Source of the DNA: Taeniopygia guttata
Lineage: Eukaryota; Chordata; Aves; Passeriformes; Estrildidae
Assembly: GCF_048771995.1 (NCBI RefSeq)
Contig: NC_133059.1
Location: forward strand, 3,275,001-3,339,000
Direction: 5' to 3'
Length of the DNA stretch: 64,000 nt
Shown here in pieces: positions 52,101 to 64,000 of this stretch. The notes beneath the pieces were generated by a model that was not told the DNA's origin, made no database searches, and was given only the letters and a program-made list of their open reading frames with translations. The position numbers were made by a program, and so were the translations under genes. Every line of letters begins with the position of its first letter. Position 1 is the first letter of the stretch.

Positions 52101-55066
52101 CCAATGTCCCCAATGTCCCCCCAATGTCCCCAATGTCCCCAATGTCCCCAATGTCCCCAATCCCCCCAATGTCCCCAATGTCCCCAATGTCCCCAATGTC
52201 CCCCAATCCCCCAATGTCCCCAATGTCCCCTGGCTGTCCCCGCTGTCCCCAGGGTACTGGTTCGGGGTGGAGCTGGACTCGGCGGGGGGCAAACACGACG
52301 GCTCCGTTTTCGGGGTGCGCTACTTCACCTGCCCCCCCAAACACGGCGTCTTCGCACCCCCCTCCCGCGTCCAGAGGTGCGGGGGGACACGGGGGGGACA
52401 CCCGGGACATTGGGGGACATTGGGGGACATGGGGGGACATGGGGGACACTGGGGGACACTGGGGGACACTGTGGGACATGGGGGGGACATGGGGGGACAT
52501 GGGGGGGACATTGGGGGGACACGGGGGGACATGGCAGGGACACCCAGGACATTGAGGGACATGGGGGGGACATTGGGGGACATGGAGGGGACATTGGGGG
52601 GACATGGGGGGACATGGGGGGACATGGAGGGACATGGGGGGACATGGTGGGGACACCTGGGACATGGGGGGACATGGGGGGACATGGGAGGGACATGGGG
52701 GGACATGGGGGGACATGGGGGGACATGGCGGGGACACCTGGGACATTGGGGGACATGGGGGGGACATGGAGGGGACATGGGGGGGACATGGGGGGACATT
52801 GGGGGACATGGGGGGGACATGGCAGGGACATCCAGGACATTGGGGGACATGGGGGGACATTGGGGGACATGGGAGGGACACCGGGGACATTGGGGGGACA
52901 TGGCGGGGACATGGGGGGGACATGGGAGGGACACTGGGGACATTGGGGGGACACTGGGGTGGGACATTGGGGTCAAGGGAGGTCACAGGGAGGTGACACG
53001 GGACACGGGAAGGTCACCAGGGGGTCCCAGGGATGTGGGACCAGGGGTCATGGGGAGGTCACCGAGGGGACATCGAGGGGACACTGGGGTCACCCCCTGT
53101 CCCTGTGTCACCCCCAGGGTCGGGGGGCCCAAGGAGGAGCCCGGGGATGGCAGCGCCGAAAAGAAGGGACAGCCCGTCACAGGTGAGGGGCGGGGCCGTG
53201 ATTGACAGGTGGGCAGTGATTGACAGATGGGACTGTGATTGACGGGTGGGCGGGGCAGTGATTGATGGGTGGGTGGGGCAGAGCAGTGATTGACAGGTGT
53301 GTGGGCGCTGCTGATTGGCTGTTGCGGTCGATGTGACCATGTCCCCATGTCCCCCCCATGTCCCCATGTCCCCCCATTGTCCCCATGTCCCCCCATGTCC
53401 CCCCATGTCCCCCATGTCCCCATGTCCCCCATGTCCCCCCATGTCCCCCCATGTCCCCCCATGTCCCCCCGTGTCTCCATTGTCCCCATATCCCCCATGT
53501 CCCCATTGTCCCCATGTCCCCCATGTCCCCAATGCCCCCATGTCCCCATGTCCCCATGTCCCCATATCCCCCCATATCCCCCCATGTCCCCCATGTCCCC
53601 CATGTCCCCCTGTGTCCCCCCGTGTCCCCGCAGTGTCACAGCCCAAGCGCTTCCCGGCCGTGCGGACCCCCAAGGACATCACATCCGAGAGCTCCTTCTC
53701 CAGGTGGGGACAGGGACGGGGACACGGGGGGTGGCCCTGGGGGTGGCCCTGTCCCCAGGGGTGGCCCTGTCCCCGGGGGTGGCCCTGGGGGTGGCCCTGT
53801 CCCCAGGGGTGGCCCTGTCCCCGGGGGTGGCCCTGGGGGTGGCCCTGTCCCCAGGGGTGGCCCTGTCCCCGGGGGTGGCCCTGGGGGTGGCCCTGTCCTT
53901 GCTGGGGTGGCCCTGTCCCTACGCTGTCCCCAGGGGGTGACCCTGTCCCCATGGGGTGTCCCCAGGGTTGTCCCCATGCCCCCATGGATGTCCCCAGGGA
54001 TGTCCCCATGGATGTCCCTGTGTCCCCACGATGTCCCCATGGATGTCCCCATGATGTCCCCAGGGACGTCCCCATGGATGTCCCCAGGGGGGTGTCCCTG
54101 TCCCCATGGGGTGTCCCCAGGGATGTCCTCATGTCCTCAGGGGGGTGTCCCTGTCCCTGTCCATGTCCCCAGGGATGTCCCCGTGTCCCCGGGGGGGTGT
54201 CCCTGTCCCTGTCCATGTCCCCAGGGTTGTCCCCATGTCCCCAGGGATGTCCCCATGGCTGTCCCTGTGTCCCCATGGATGTCCCCATGTCCAGGGGGAT
54301 GTCCCCACGATGTCCCCATGGATGTCCCCATGCCCCCATGGGGTGTCCCCATGATGTCCCCATGTCCTCAGGGGGCTGTCCCTGTCCCTGTCCATGTCCC
54401 CAGGGTTGTCCCCAGGGTTGTCCCCATGCCCCCGTGGATGTCCCCAGGGATGTCCCCATGGATGTCCCCATGTCCCAGGGGATGTCCCCAGGGATGTCCC
54501 CATGTCCTCAGAGGGGTGTCCCTGTCCCTGTCCCTGTCCCCATGTCCCAGGGGATGTCCCCATGTCCCCATGGATGTCCCCAGGGATGTCCCCATGGATG
54601 TCCCTGTGTTCCCATGGATGTCCCCATGTCCTTGGGGATGTCCCCACAATGTCCCCGTGTCCCCAGGGGGGTGTCCCTGTCCCTGTCCCCATGTCCCAGG
54701 GGATGTCCCCAGGGGGGTGACCCTGTCCCCATGGGGTGTCCCCATGATGTCCCCATGTCCTCAGGGGGGTGTCCCTGTCCATGTCCCCAGGGTTGTCCCC
54801 ATGCCCCCGTGGATGTCCCCATGGATGTCCCCAGGGATGTCCCCATGAATGTCCCTGTGTCCCCATGGATGTCCCCGTGTCCCTACGATGTCCCTGTGTC
54901 CCCACGATGTCCCCACAATGTCCCCGTGTCCCCAGGGGGGTGTCCCTGTCCCTGTCCCCATGTCCCAGGGGATGTCCCCACGATGTCCCCACGATGTCCC
55001 CGTGTCCCCAGGTTGCTGTTCTGCTGCTGGTTCCCGTGGATGCTCCGGGCGGAGATGAATTCCTAA
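31097..55066 (+). CDS. CLIP3: CAP-Gly domain-containing linker protein 3 (CLIPR-59), complete
   Basis: Thirteen coding exons give 528 residues against 547 in human. The start MTKERGG and the [20 protein letters not shown] motif match human CLIP3. Residues about 100-215 carry ankyrin repeats ([49 protein letters not shown]). CAP-Gly 1 is at about 280-345 with GKNDG at 322-326, and CAP-Gly 2 at about 395-460 with GKHDG at 437-441. The end [17 protein letters not shown] holds Cys515-Cys516, the palmitoylated membrane anchor in the family. CLIP3 links trans-Golgi or plasma-membrane rafts with microtubules and with AKT signalling (established knowledge). All joins are GT-AG and in frame. Five exons have their edges copied into neighbouring introns. 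The linker between the CAP-Gly domains is shorter and more proline-rich than in human. Confidence 0.98.
31235..31905. repeat. About 70-bp array in CLIP3 intron 2
   Basis: Units contain GGGGATGGGGAAACCCCCAG, AAAGAGACCCCCAAAAAGAG and a CCCCAAAAAACGGGACCC block. About nine units follow the exon 2 donor. Confidence 0.9.
31925..32610. repeat. About 178-bp higher-order tandem repeat
   Basis: Almost four long units, each with CAGGGCACAAAGGACCCCAT, GTGGTTTTAGGGGGGTCTCT and TGGCCAATTTGGGGGTCAGC. Starts fall near 31928, 32106, 32285 and 32463, and the units are nearly identical. Confidence 0.9.
32643..32782 (+). CDS. CLIP3: CLIP3 exon 3
   Basis: Encodes residues 45-91, [20 protein letters not shown] then [23 protein letters not shown]. 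It matches human CLIP3 closely. Confidence 0.98.
32795..35645. repeat. GGGGGTTTGGGGGGGATATGA array, about 2.85 kb
   Basis: Units of 19-22 bp starting about 15 bp after the exon 3 donor, strongly G-rich, with ATCTGAG, TTCTGAG and TCCTCAG variants. It is the largest G-rich block in the window. Confidence 0.94.
35700..36775. repeat. GGGGTGTCCCTGGGGTGTCCC array
   Basis: 10-bp TGTCCCTGGG units with CCCAATGTCCC interruptions every 40-60 bp. It ends close to the exon 4 acceptor GTGTCCCCGCAG. Confidence 0.94.
36784..36877 (+). CDS. CLIP3: CLIP3 exon 4 (first ankyrin repeat)
   Basis: Encodes residues 92-122, [31 protein letters not shown]. It ends in phase 1 with donor GTGGGT. Its last 13 nt and the donor are copied 159 bp downstream. 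Confidence 0.98.
36865..37200. repeat. 159-bp direct duplication across CLIP3 exon 4 donor
   Basis: The 13 nt at 36865-36877 plus GTGGGTGACACGGCCACCC recur at 37024 with two substitutions in the exon part. Each copy continues into CCCCGACGTGGGTTGGTGA and a GGGACA run, 4 units in the first copy and about 7 in the second. Confidence 0.9.
37198..37888. repeat. AATGTCCCC 9-bp array abutting CLIP3 exon 5
   Basis: The third array of the 9-bp unit, with AATCCCCCC and AATGCCCCC variants, running into the acceptor GATGTCCCCGCAG of exon 5. Confidence 0.94.
37892..38053 (+). CDS. CLIP3: CLIP3 exon 5 (second ankyrin repeat)
   Basis: Encodes residues 123-176, [20 protein letters not shown] then [33 protein letters not shown]. 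It ends in phase 1 before GTCAGG. Confidence 0.98.
38060..39865. repeat. GGCACCCCCAGATCGGGAAT array, about 1.8 kb
   Basis: Units of about 19 bp (ATTGGCACCCCCAGATCGGG) and 22-bp partners (GAATGAGCCCCTCAAAATG) in irregular order, in CLIP3 intron 5. Confidence 0.93.
39866..40620. repeat. GTGCCTCAGTTTCCCC higher-order repeat
   Basis: Units of about 160-180 bp, each with three GTGCCTCAGTTTCCC motifs, TCTCTGCTTTTGGCGTTTTT and GGGATTTTTGGGATCCCC. About four units occupy the end of intron 5. Confidence 0.9.
40627..40745 (+). CDS. CLIP3: CLIP3 exon 6 (third ankyrin repeat)
   Basis: Encodes residues 177-216, [20 protein letters not shown] then [20 protein letters not shown]. It ends in phase 0 before GTACGG. 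The last 40 nt ([13 protein letters not shown]) are copied ten times in the following intron. Confidence 0.98.
40706..42540. repeat. Minisatellite built from CLIP3 exon 6 tail and donor, ten copies
   Basis: After the true exon end, copies of GCGCTGCCTGCTGGAGCACG plus GGGCCGACCCCGCCCTCAGG and donor GTAYGGGG start at 40874, 41080, 41276, 41451, 41628, 41784, 41971, 42127, 42286 and 42453. They are separated by 156-206 bp of G-rich spacer (GGGGAATTTGGGGTTTGGGG). All copies have GCACGGG where the exon has GCACGGC, so they descend from one captured fragment. Confidence 0.95.
42545..44575. repeat. About 200-280-bp higher-order repeat in CLIP3 intron 6
   Basis: Units contain CCCCTGGGGAGCCACCAGGC, CCACCTTTGGCCACC runs, AGATGGGGGGTCCTGATGGG and GGTGGCACCAAAACCTCC. 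About nine units; the last ends in a simple CCACCTTTGG 10-bp run. Confidence 0.9.
44607..44843 (+). CDS. CLIP3: CLIP3 exon 7
   Basis: Encodes residues 217-295, [20 protein letters not shown], a helical alanine/arginine-rich segment, then [32 protein letters not shown] entering CAP-Gly 1. It ends in phase 0 before GTGTGT. The last 100 nt are copied at 45711. Confidence 0.98.
44844..46495. repeat. GTGTCACCTGTGTCACC array in CLIP3 intron 7
   Basis: Units of 9-12 bp (CACCTGTGT) mixed with CTAAACCTGCCCCATGTCA blocks. An exon 7 fragment is embedded at 45711-45810. Confidence 0.92.
45711..45810 (+). repeat. Copy of CLIP3 exon 7 tail with donor site
   Basis: 100 nt identical by eye to 44744-44843, with the same following donor GTGTGTGTGTCACCT, 967 bp downstream of the exon. 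It is preceded by array sequence with no good acceptor, so it is probably not spliced in. The copy starts within a GTCACC-like match between exon and array. Confidence 0.95.
46500..48001. repeat. Minisatellite built from CLIP3 exon 8 acceptor and head, eight copies
   Basis: Eight units each carry GTGTCCCCGTG(C)CAG, then 33 nt like the exon 8 head (encoding [10 protein letters not shown]), then CGTGCTGGGATTTTGGGG. Exon-like starts fall at 46548, 46760, 46944, 47114, 47282, 47464, 47634 and 47818; the true exon starts at 48002. Units 2, 4 and 6 share CTCTCC in place of CGCTGC. Confidence 0.95.
48002..48137 (+). CDS. CLIP3: CLIP3 exon 8 (CAP-Gly 1 core)
   Basis: Encodes residues 296-340, [20 protein letters not shown] then [30 protein letters not shown] is the tubulin and EB C-terminal-motif binding signature. 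It ends in phase 1 before GTACGG. It is chosen over the eight upstream look-alikes because only this copy continues into the domain. Confidence 0.98.
48140..49140. repeat. GGACCCCCTGAGACCCCCC array with TGAAATGGGGTTGGGACC blocks
   Basis: C-rich 10-bp GGGACCCCCC units; the block CCTGAAATGGGGTTGGGACC recurs about nine times as a higher-order marker. First half of CLIP3 intron 8. Confidence 0.92.
49143..49915. repeat. TTATACTGGG 10-bp array abutting CLIP3 exon 9
   Basis: About 77 units of GGTTATACTG with GGCCATACTG and GGTTTGTACTG variants. It runs to within 10 bp of the exon 9 acceptor, leaving no polypyrimidine tract. Confidence 0.95.
49926..50048 (+). CDS. CLIP3: CLIP3 exon 9 (end of CAP-Gly 1 and linker)
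   Basis: Encodes residues 341-381, [20 protein letters not shown] then [19 protein letters not shown]. The linker is proline-rich and basic at its end. The acceptor GTACTGGCCACAG lacks a pyrimidine tract, but frame and homology on both sides support it. Confidence 0.93.
50055..50585. repeat. AGGGGAACCCCAAAATCC array
   Basis: Units of 16-20 bp (AGGGGAACCCCAAAATCCG) in the first part of CLIP3 intron 9. Confidence 0.9.
50590..50983. repeat. 132-bp repeat carrying CLIP3 exon 10 acceptor and head
   Basis: GATGGGCGTGGC short repeats organised into 132-bp units. Each unit ends CCCCGCCCCCAG followed by exon-10-like CCGGAAGCGCGCGGGGGCGT. Copies start at 50720 and 50852; the true exon starts at 50984. 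Both 132-bp units are open in the CLIP3 frame. Confidence 0.95.
50984..51112 (+). CDS. CLIP3: CLIP3 exon 10 (CAP-Gly 2 start)
   Basis: Encodes residues 382-424, [20 protein letters not shown] then [23 protein letters not shown]. Human has a related GDQVLVAGQKQGIVRFYGKT segment. It ends in phase 1 before GTGAGA. Two in-frame acceptors upstream could lengthen it by 44 or 88 codons. Confidence 0.96.
51120..51410. repeat. GAGAGACCCCAACCCAC array
   Basis: Units of 16-18 bp after the exon 10 donor, about fourteen copies. Confidence 0.9.
51490..52235. repeat. AATGTCCCC 9-bp array upstream of CLIP3 exon 11
   Basis: Fourth array of the 9-bp unit, C-rich on the coding strand, ending at GGCTGTCCCCGCTGTCCCCAG, split as GGCTGTCCCC and GCTGTCCCCAG, the exon 11 acceptor. 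Confidence 0.94.
52253..52376 (+). CDS. CLIP3: CLIP3 exon 11 (CAP-Gly 2 core)
   Basis: Encodes residues 425-465, [20 protein letters not shown] then [25 protein letters not shown] at 437-441 is the second CAP-Gly signature. It ends in phase 2 before GTGCGG. Confidence 0.98.
52380..52985. repeat. GGGGGGACATGGGGGGACATG array
   Basis: Units of 10-13 bp (GGGGGACATG, with GACATTG variants), G-rich and starting directly after the exon 11 donor. It is related to, but distinct from, the GGGGACATT arrays. Confidence 0.93.
53118..53182 (+). CDS. CLIP3: CLIP3 exon 12
   Basis: 65 nt encoding [21 protein letters not shown], the linker after CAP-Gly 2. It ends in phase 1 before GTGAGG. Confidence 0.95.
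53195..53300. repeat. GTGATTGACAGGTGGGCGGGGCA short array
   Basis: About five units of GTGATTGACAGGTGGG, the first sequence of CLIP3 intron 12. Confidence 0.85.
53335..53630. repeat. CATGTCCCCC array abutting CLIP3 exon 13
   Basis: Units of 9-10 bp (CATGTCCCCC), the complement-type partner of the G-rich array in intron 11, ending in GTGTCCCCGCAG. Confidence 0.92.
53634..53703 (+). CDS. CLIP3: CLIP3 exon 13
   Basis: Encodes residues 488-510, [22 protein letters not shown], matching human QPKRTFTTVRTPKDIASENS. It ends in phase 2 before GTGGGG. Confidence 0.97.
53725..55008. repeat. GATGTCCCCAGGGATGTCCCC array in CLIP3 intron 13
   Basis: Begins with a GGTGGCCCTGTCCCCAGGG section, then units of about 18-20 bp (ATGTCCCCATGGATGTCCCC) with AGGGGGGTGTCCCTGTCC blocks, running into the last acceptor. 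Confidence 0.92.
55012..55066 (+). CDS. CLIP3: CLIP3 exon 14, palmitoylated C-terminus and stop
   Basis: Encodes [17 protein letters not shown] and TAA at 55064-55066; human ends [17 protein letters not shown]. The Cys pair (515-516) anchors the protein to membrane by palmitoylation in the family. Confidence 0.98.
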
Positions 55067-55284
55067 CCCCCCCCCCACCCCCTCCCCTCCCCCACCCCAC
55101 CGCCCCTCCCCCACCCAGTGCCTTGGAGCCCCTCCCCCACCCGGGGAGACCTGACGTGACCCCCCCCAATGTCCCCAATGTCCCCTCCTGTCCCCTCCCC
55201 CTCCTCCCGGGCTGTTCCTTCTGGAACCTTCCGCACTGGGGGGGGGCGGGGGGGCTTTGGGCGTGGCCCCTCCCCCCATTTTGG

Positions 55285-55835
55285 GGCCAAATCTGCCGAT
55301 AACAGCGATGGGGGAGGGGCAAACCCCCCCAAAATCCCAAATTTGGGCCCAAATCTGCCAATAACAGCAATGGGGGAGGGGCAGACCCCCCAAAAACCCA
55401 AATTTGGGCCCAAATCTGCCGATAACAGCGATGGGGGAGGGGCAGACCCCCCAAAAACCCAAATTTGGGCCTAAATCTGCCAATAACAGCGATGGGGGAG
55501 GGGCAGACCCCCCCAAAAAACCAAATTTGGGCCCAAATCTGCCAATAACAGCGATGGGGGAGGGGCAAACCCCCCCAAAATCCCAAATTTGGGCCCAAAT
55601 CTGCCGATAACAGCGATGGGGGAGGGGCAGACCCCCCCAAAATCCCAAATTTGGGCCCAAATCTGCCAATAACAGCGATGGGGGAGGGGCAGACCCCCAA
55701 AAACCCCAAATTTGGGCCCAAATCTGCCGATAACAGCGATAGGGGAGGGGCAGACCCCCAAAAATCCCAAATTTGGGCCCAAATCTGCCGATAACAGCGA
55801 TGGGGGAGGGGCCACACCCCCCCAAAACCCAAATT
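55285..55835. repeat. About 72-bp array in CLIP3 3' UTR
   Basis: About eight units with AATCTGCCGATAACAGCGAT, GGGGGAGGGGCAGACCCCCC and CCCAAATTTGGGCCCAAAT. If the poly(A) site below is used, this array is transcribed into the mature CLIP3 mRNA. Confidence 0.93.
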
Positions 55836-56112
55836 TTGGGGTGTTGACTCTGGAATCTATCAATTAATCAATTAATTAATTAAGGGGGTGGAGGCCACGC
55901 CCCTTCCCGCACCATTTTGGGGGTCCCAAATCCCAATTTTTGGGCTGTTCACTCCGGAATTTATCGATTATTTTTTGGGGGGGGGATCCATGCCACACCC
56001 CCCCAAAATAAAAATATTAGGGCTGTTCCCTCCGGAACTAATTAATTAATGAATTAATTAACGTCGGGCCCCTTTCCCGGATAATAATTTGGGGATATCA
56101 ATCAAAAAAAAA
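55836..56112. other. AT-rich stretch in CLIP3 3' region
   Basis: Contains AATTAATTAATTAA runs and three copies of a CTGTTCACTCCGGAA-like phrase. An AATAAA at 56007-56012 could be an alternative poly(A) signal. Confidence 0.6.
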
Positions 56113-56342
56113 TCAAAATTTCGATTTTTTTTTTTTTAAATTTAATTTTCCTCCCCCACCCCGACCCCTCCCCAAAAAACAGCCCCTCCCCCACCCCCCC
56201 CCGCAGGAGCAATAACGCCCCTCCCCCACCCCCGCTCGTGTCAGTGGCTTTAATGTCCCCAAAAATGTCCCCTCCCCCCCCAAAAAATGTCCCCTCCCCC
56301 CCCCGCTGCCGCATGGGCCCCCCCGGAGCCGCTTCTGCCACC

Positions 56343-56348
56343 AATAAA
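56343..56348 (+). terminator. CLIP3: Probable CLIP3 poly(A) signal AATAAA
   Basis: AATAAA in CACCAATAAAATCC, about 1.28 kb after the CLIP3 stop and just before the next array. The upstream hexamer at 56007 is the alternative. Confidence 0.65.
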
Positions 56349-56364
56349 ATCCTTTGTACCGGAA

Positions 56365-57245
56365 AATTGGGGGAAATTGGGGAAAATTGGGGGAAATTGG
56401 GGGAAAATTGGGGAAAAATTGGGGGAAATTGGGGGAAAATGGGAAAATTGGGGGGAATTTTGGGGAATATTGGGGGGAAATTAGGGGAATATTGGGGGAA
56501 AATGGGAAAATTGGGAGGAATAGGGAAAATTGGTGGGAAATTGGGGGGAAATTAGAAAATTGGGGTAATATTGGGGGAAAATTGGGGAAAATTGGGGGAA
56601 ATGGGAAAATTGGGGGAAAATTTGGGGAAAATTCGAAAAAATGGGGGAATTTTGGGGGGGAATAGGGAAAATTGGGGGAAATTGGGGGAATATTGGGGGA
56701 ATATTGGGGGAAAATTGGAAAAAATGGGGGAATACTGGGGGGAAATGGGAAAATTGGGGGAATATTGGGGGAAAATTGGAAAAATGGGGGAATTTTGGGG
56801 GGAAATTGGAAAAAATGGGAGAATTTTTGGGGGGAATAGGGAAAATTGGGGAAAATTGGGGGAATATTAGGGGAAAATTGGAAAAAAATGGGGGAAATTT
56901 TGGGAGGAATAGGGAAAATAGGGGGGAAATTGGGGGAAAATGGGAAAATTGGGGCAATATTGGGAGGAAATTGGAAAAAATGGAATTTTTGGGGGGAATA
57001 GGGAAAATTGGGGGGAACTGGGAAAAAATGGGTGGAAATGGGGAAAATGTGAGGAAAATGGGGGAAAATTGGGAAAAATGGAGGAAATATTGGGGGAAAT
57101 GGGGAAAATTTGGGGGAGGAATGGGGGAAATTGGGAGGGAAATGGGGGGAAATTGGAAAATAGGGAAAATGGGGAAAATAATGGGGGAGAATGGGGGAAA
57201 TAATGGGGAAATATTGAGAAAATTTGGGAAATAATGGGAAAAATA
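56365..57245. repeat. GGGGGAAATTGGGGAAAATTG array, intergenic
   Basis: Units of 10-17 bp (ATTGGGGGAAA) with GGAATATTGGGG and GGGAATAGGG variants, about 0.9 kb between CLIP3 and CAPNS1. G-runs are spaced by A/T runs. Confidence 0.93.
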
Positions 57246-57369
57246 GGGACAAATTTGGGGAAGGACATGGGGGAGGAGGGCTCAAAAATGGGGGAGGGGA
57301 CCCCAAATCTGAGGGGAATTGGGGGGGGTGAACCCAAAAACTGGGGGGGGGGACCCCAAAAAACTTCCC

Positions 57370-57743
57370 CCGGCGCCGCCATCTTGTCCCGGCGCGCGGC
57401 GGTGACGTCACGCCGCGGCTCATTTGGTATGCATCGTTAATCTGCATAGCTCCTCCCCTACGGGGCGGGTCTGTCAATCACGCTGTTGGCCACGCCCACT
57501 TCGTTCGAAGCTGTCGGTCAATGGATTAGCCACGCCCCCCAAAAGTTAACCACGCCCATTAGATGATCTATTATGGTGTTTAGGCCACGCCCCCTCCTGG
57601 CCACGCCCAGGGCGTGTCCCCATTGGTCCCTCCCACCAAGGCCACGCCCCTGGCGGTTCCCGCCGGCCCCGCCCCCGCGCCTGGCCCCGCCCCCTTCCCG
57701 GTTCCGGTTCCGCGCTCGTTCCGGAGCGGCGCCGCTCCCGCAG
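57370..57743 (+). promoter_or_regulatory. CAPNS1: CAPNS1 promoter region and non-coding exon 1
   Basis: GCCGCCATCTTG (YY1-type) at 57375-57386 and palindromic CRE TGACGTCA at 57403-57410 lie in a CpG-rich block, followed by GC boxes (CCCCGCCCCC) and several CCACGCCC motifs. The non-coding exon ends CTCCCGCAG before GTACCG, a donor at 57744. The transcription start could be near 57680 or at the YY1/CRE block; the sequence does not settle it. Confidence 0.6.
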
Positions 57744-58023
57744 GTACCGAACCCCCCCCGGGACCCCCCCGGGACCCCCCGGGACCCCCCGGGACCCCCC
57801 GGGATCCTCCCGGGACCCTCCCGGTGCTCCCCTCCCCCCCACCCCGCACCGTGACTCAGCGCGGCCCCGCCCAGTCCCGGAAAGCCGCGCCCGGGACCGG
57901 GACCGGAGCGGGACCGGAGCCCGGGGGGGGGTCCCGGGAGGGTCTGGGGGGGGTCTGGGGGGTCTCCGGAACCCCTCCGGTACCCCGGGGGTCGCCTAAC
58001 GGTGCTGTCTGCTTCTCTTCCAG

Positions 58024-58285
58024 CCGCTCCCAGTGCTCCCAGTACCGCCCGGTGCCCTCCCAGTGCTCCCAGTACCGCTCCGGTGCCCTCCCAGTGCTCC
58101 CAGTACCCCCCCCAGTAGCTCCCAGTGCCTCCCAGTAGCTCCCAGTGCCCCCCAGTAGCTCCCAGTGCCCTCCCAGTGCCCCCCAGTAGCTCCCAGTACC
58201 CTCCCAGTAGCTCCCAGTGCCCTCCCAGTGCCCCCCAGTAGCTCCCAGTGCCCTCCCAGTGCCTCCCAGTAGCTCCCAGTCCGGC
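58024..58285 (+). repeat. CAPNS1: CTCCCAGTGCCCTCCCAGTAG array in CAPNS1 5' UTR
   Basis: 10-bp CTCCCAGTGC and CTCCCAGTAG units fill the 5' UTR part of exon 2, from the acceptor TCTCTTCCAG to the start codon. No ATG occurs in it, so the first ATG of the exon is the CAPNS1 start. Confidence 0.9.

Positions 58286-64000
<5,715 letters not shown>

Overview
The window reads as GC-rich, gene-dense vertebrate DNA, most likely from a bird microchromosome. The exons match conserved vertebrate proteins almost residue for residue. Introns and intergenic gaps consist almost entirely of G-rich or C-rich tandem repeats, and I recognised no transposable element. The bird assignment is an inference from this texture; the species cannot be read from the sequence.

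Four genes lie on the + strand, head to tail. (1) 813-3084: the last three coding exons of a gene whose end resembles the HIF3A C-terminus. HIF3A is the upstream neighbour of PPP5C in human. (2) 7896-25116: PPP5C, serine/threonine protein phosphatase 5, complete, 13 coding exons, 498 codons plus stop (human protein 499 residues). (3) 31097-55066: CLIP3 (CLIPR-59), complete, 13 coding exons plus a likely non-coding first exon ending at 29638, 528 codons plus stop. It has ankyrin repeats, two CAP-Gly domains and the C-terminal Cys-Cys membrane anchor. (4) 58286-64000: CAPNS1, calpain small subunit 1, from its start codon into the exon cut by the window edge. All exon joins keep frame and use GT-AG.

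HIF3A-PPP5C and CLIP3-CAPNS1 are two separate blocks of human 19q13; here they are adjacent. The genes are not known to share a pathway. PPP5C is an HSP90-linked phosphatase, CLIP3 a membrane and microtubule adaptor, CAPNS1 a calpain regulator.

Introns are bimodal. Some are 96-120 bp and repeat-free; the rest are 0.3-4 kb and mostly array. A 9-bp unit, GGGGACATT, recurs as five separate arrays on both strands, four of them next to splice sites.

The most unusual feature is that several arrays have swallowed exon ends together with their splice sites. Six exons are affected: PPP5C exon 2, and CLIP3 exons 4, 6, 7, 8 and 10. Together they yield about 24 extra exon-edge copies. For CLIP3 exon 10 the copies give three equally spaced acceptors (132 bp apart), all in frame and open, so the exon could be growing by array expansion.

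Regulatory islands sit between arrays: a CTCF-like site with two RFX X-boxes after the PPP5C poly(A) signal, three CCAAT boxes at 27534-27598 with no assigned gene, an NRF1 site at the CLIP3 first exon, and YY1 and CRE sites before CAPNS1.
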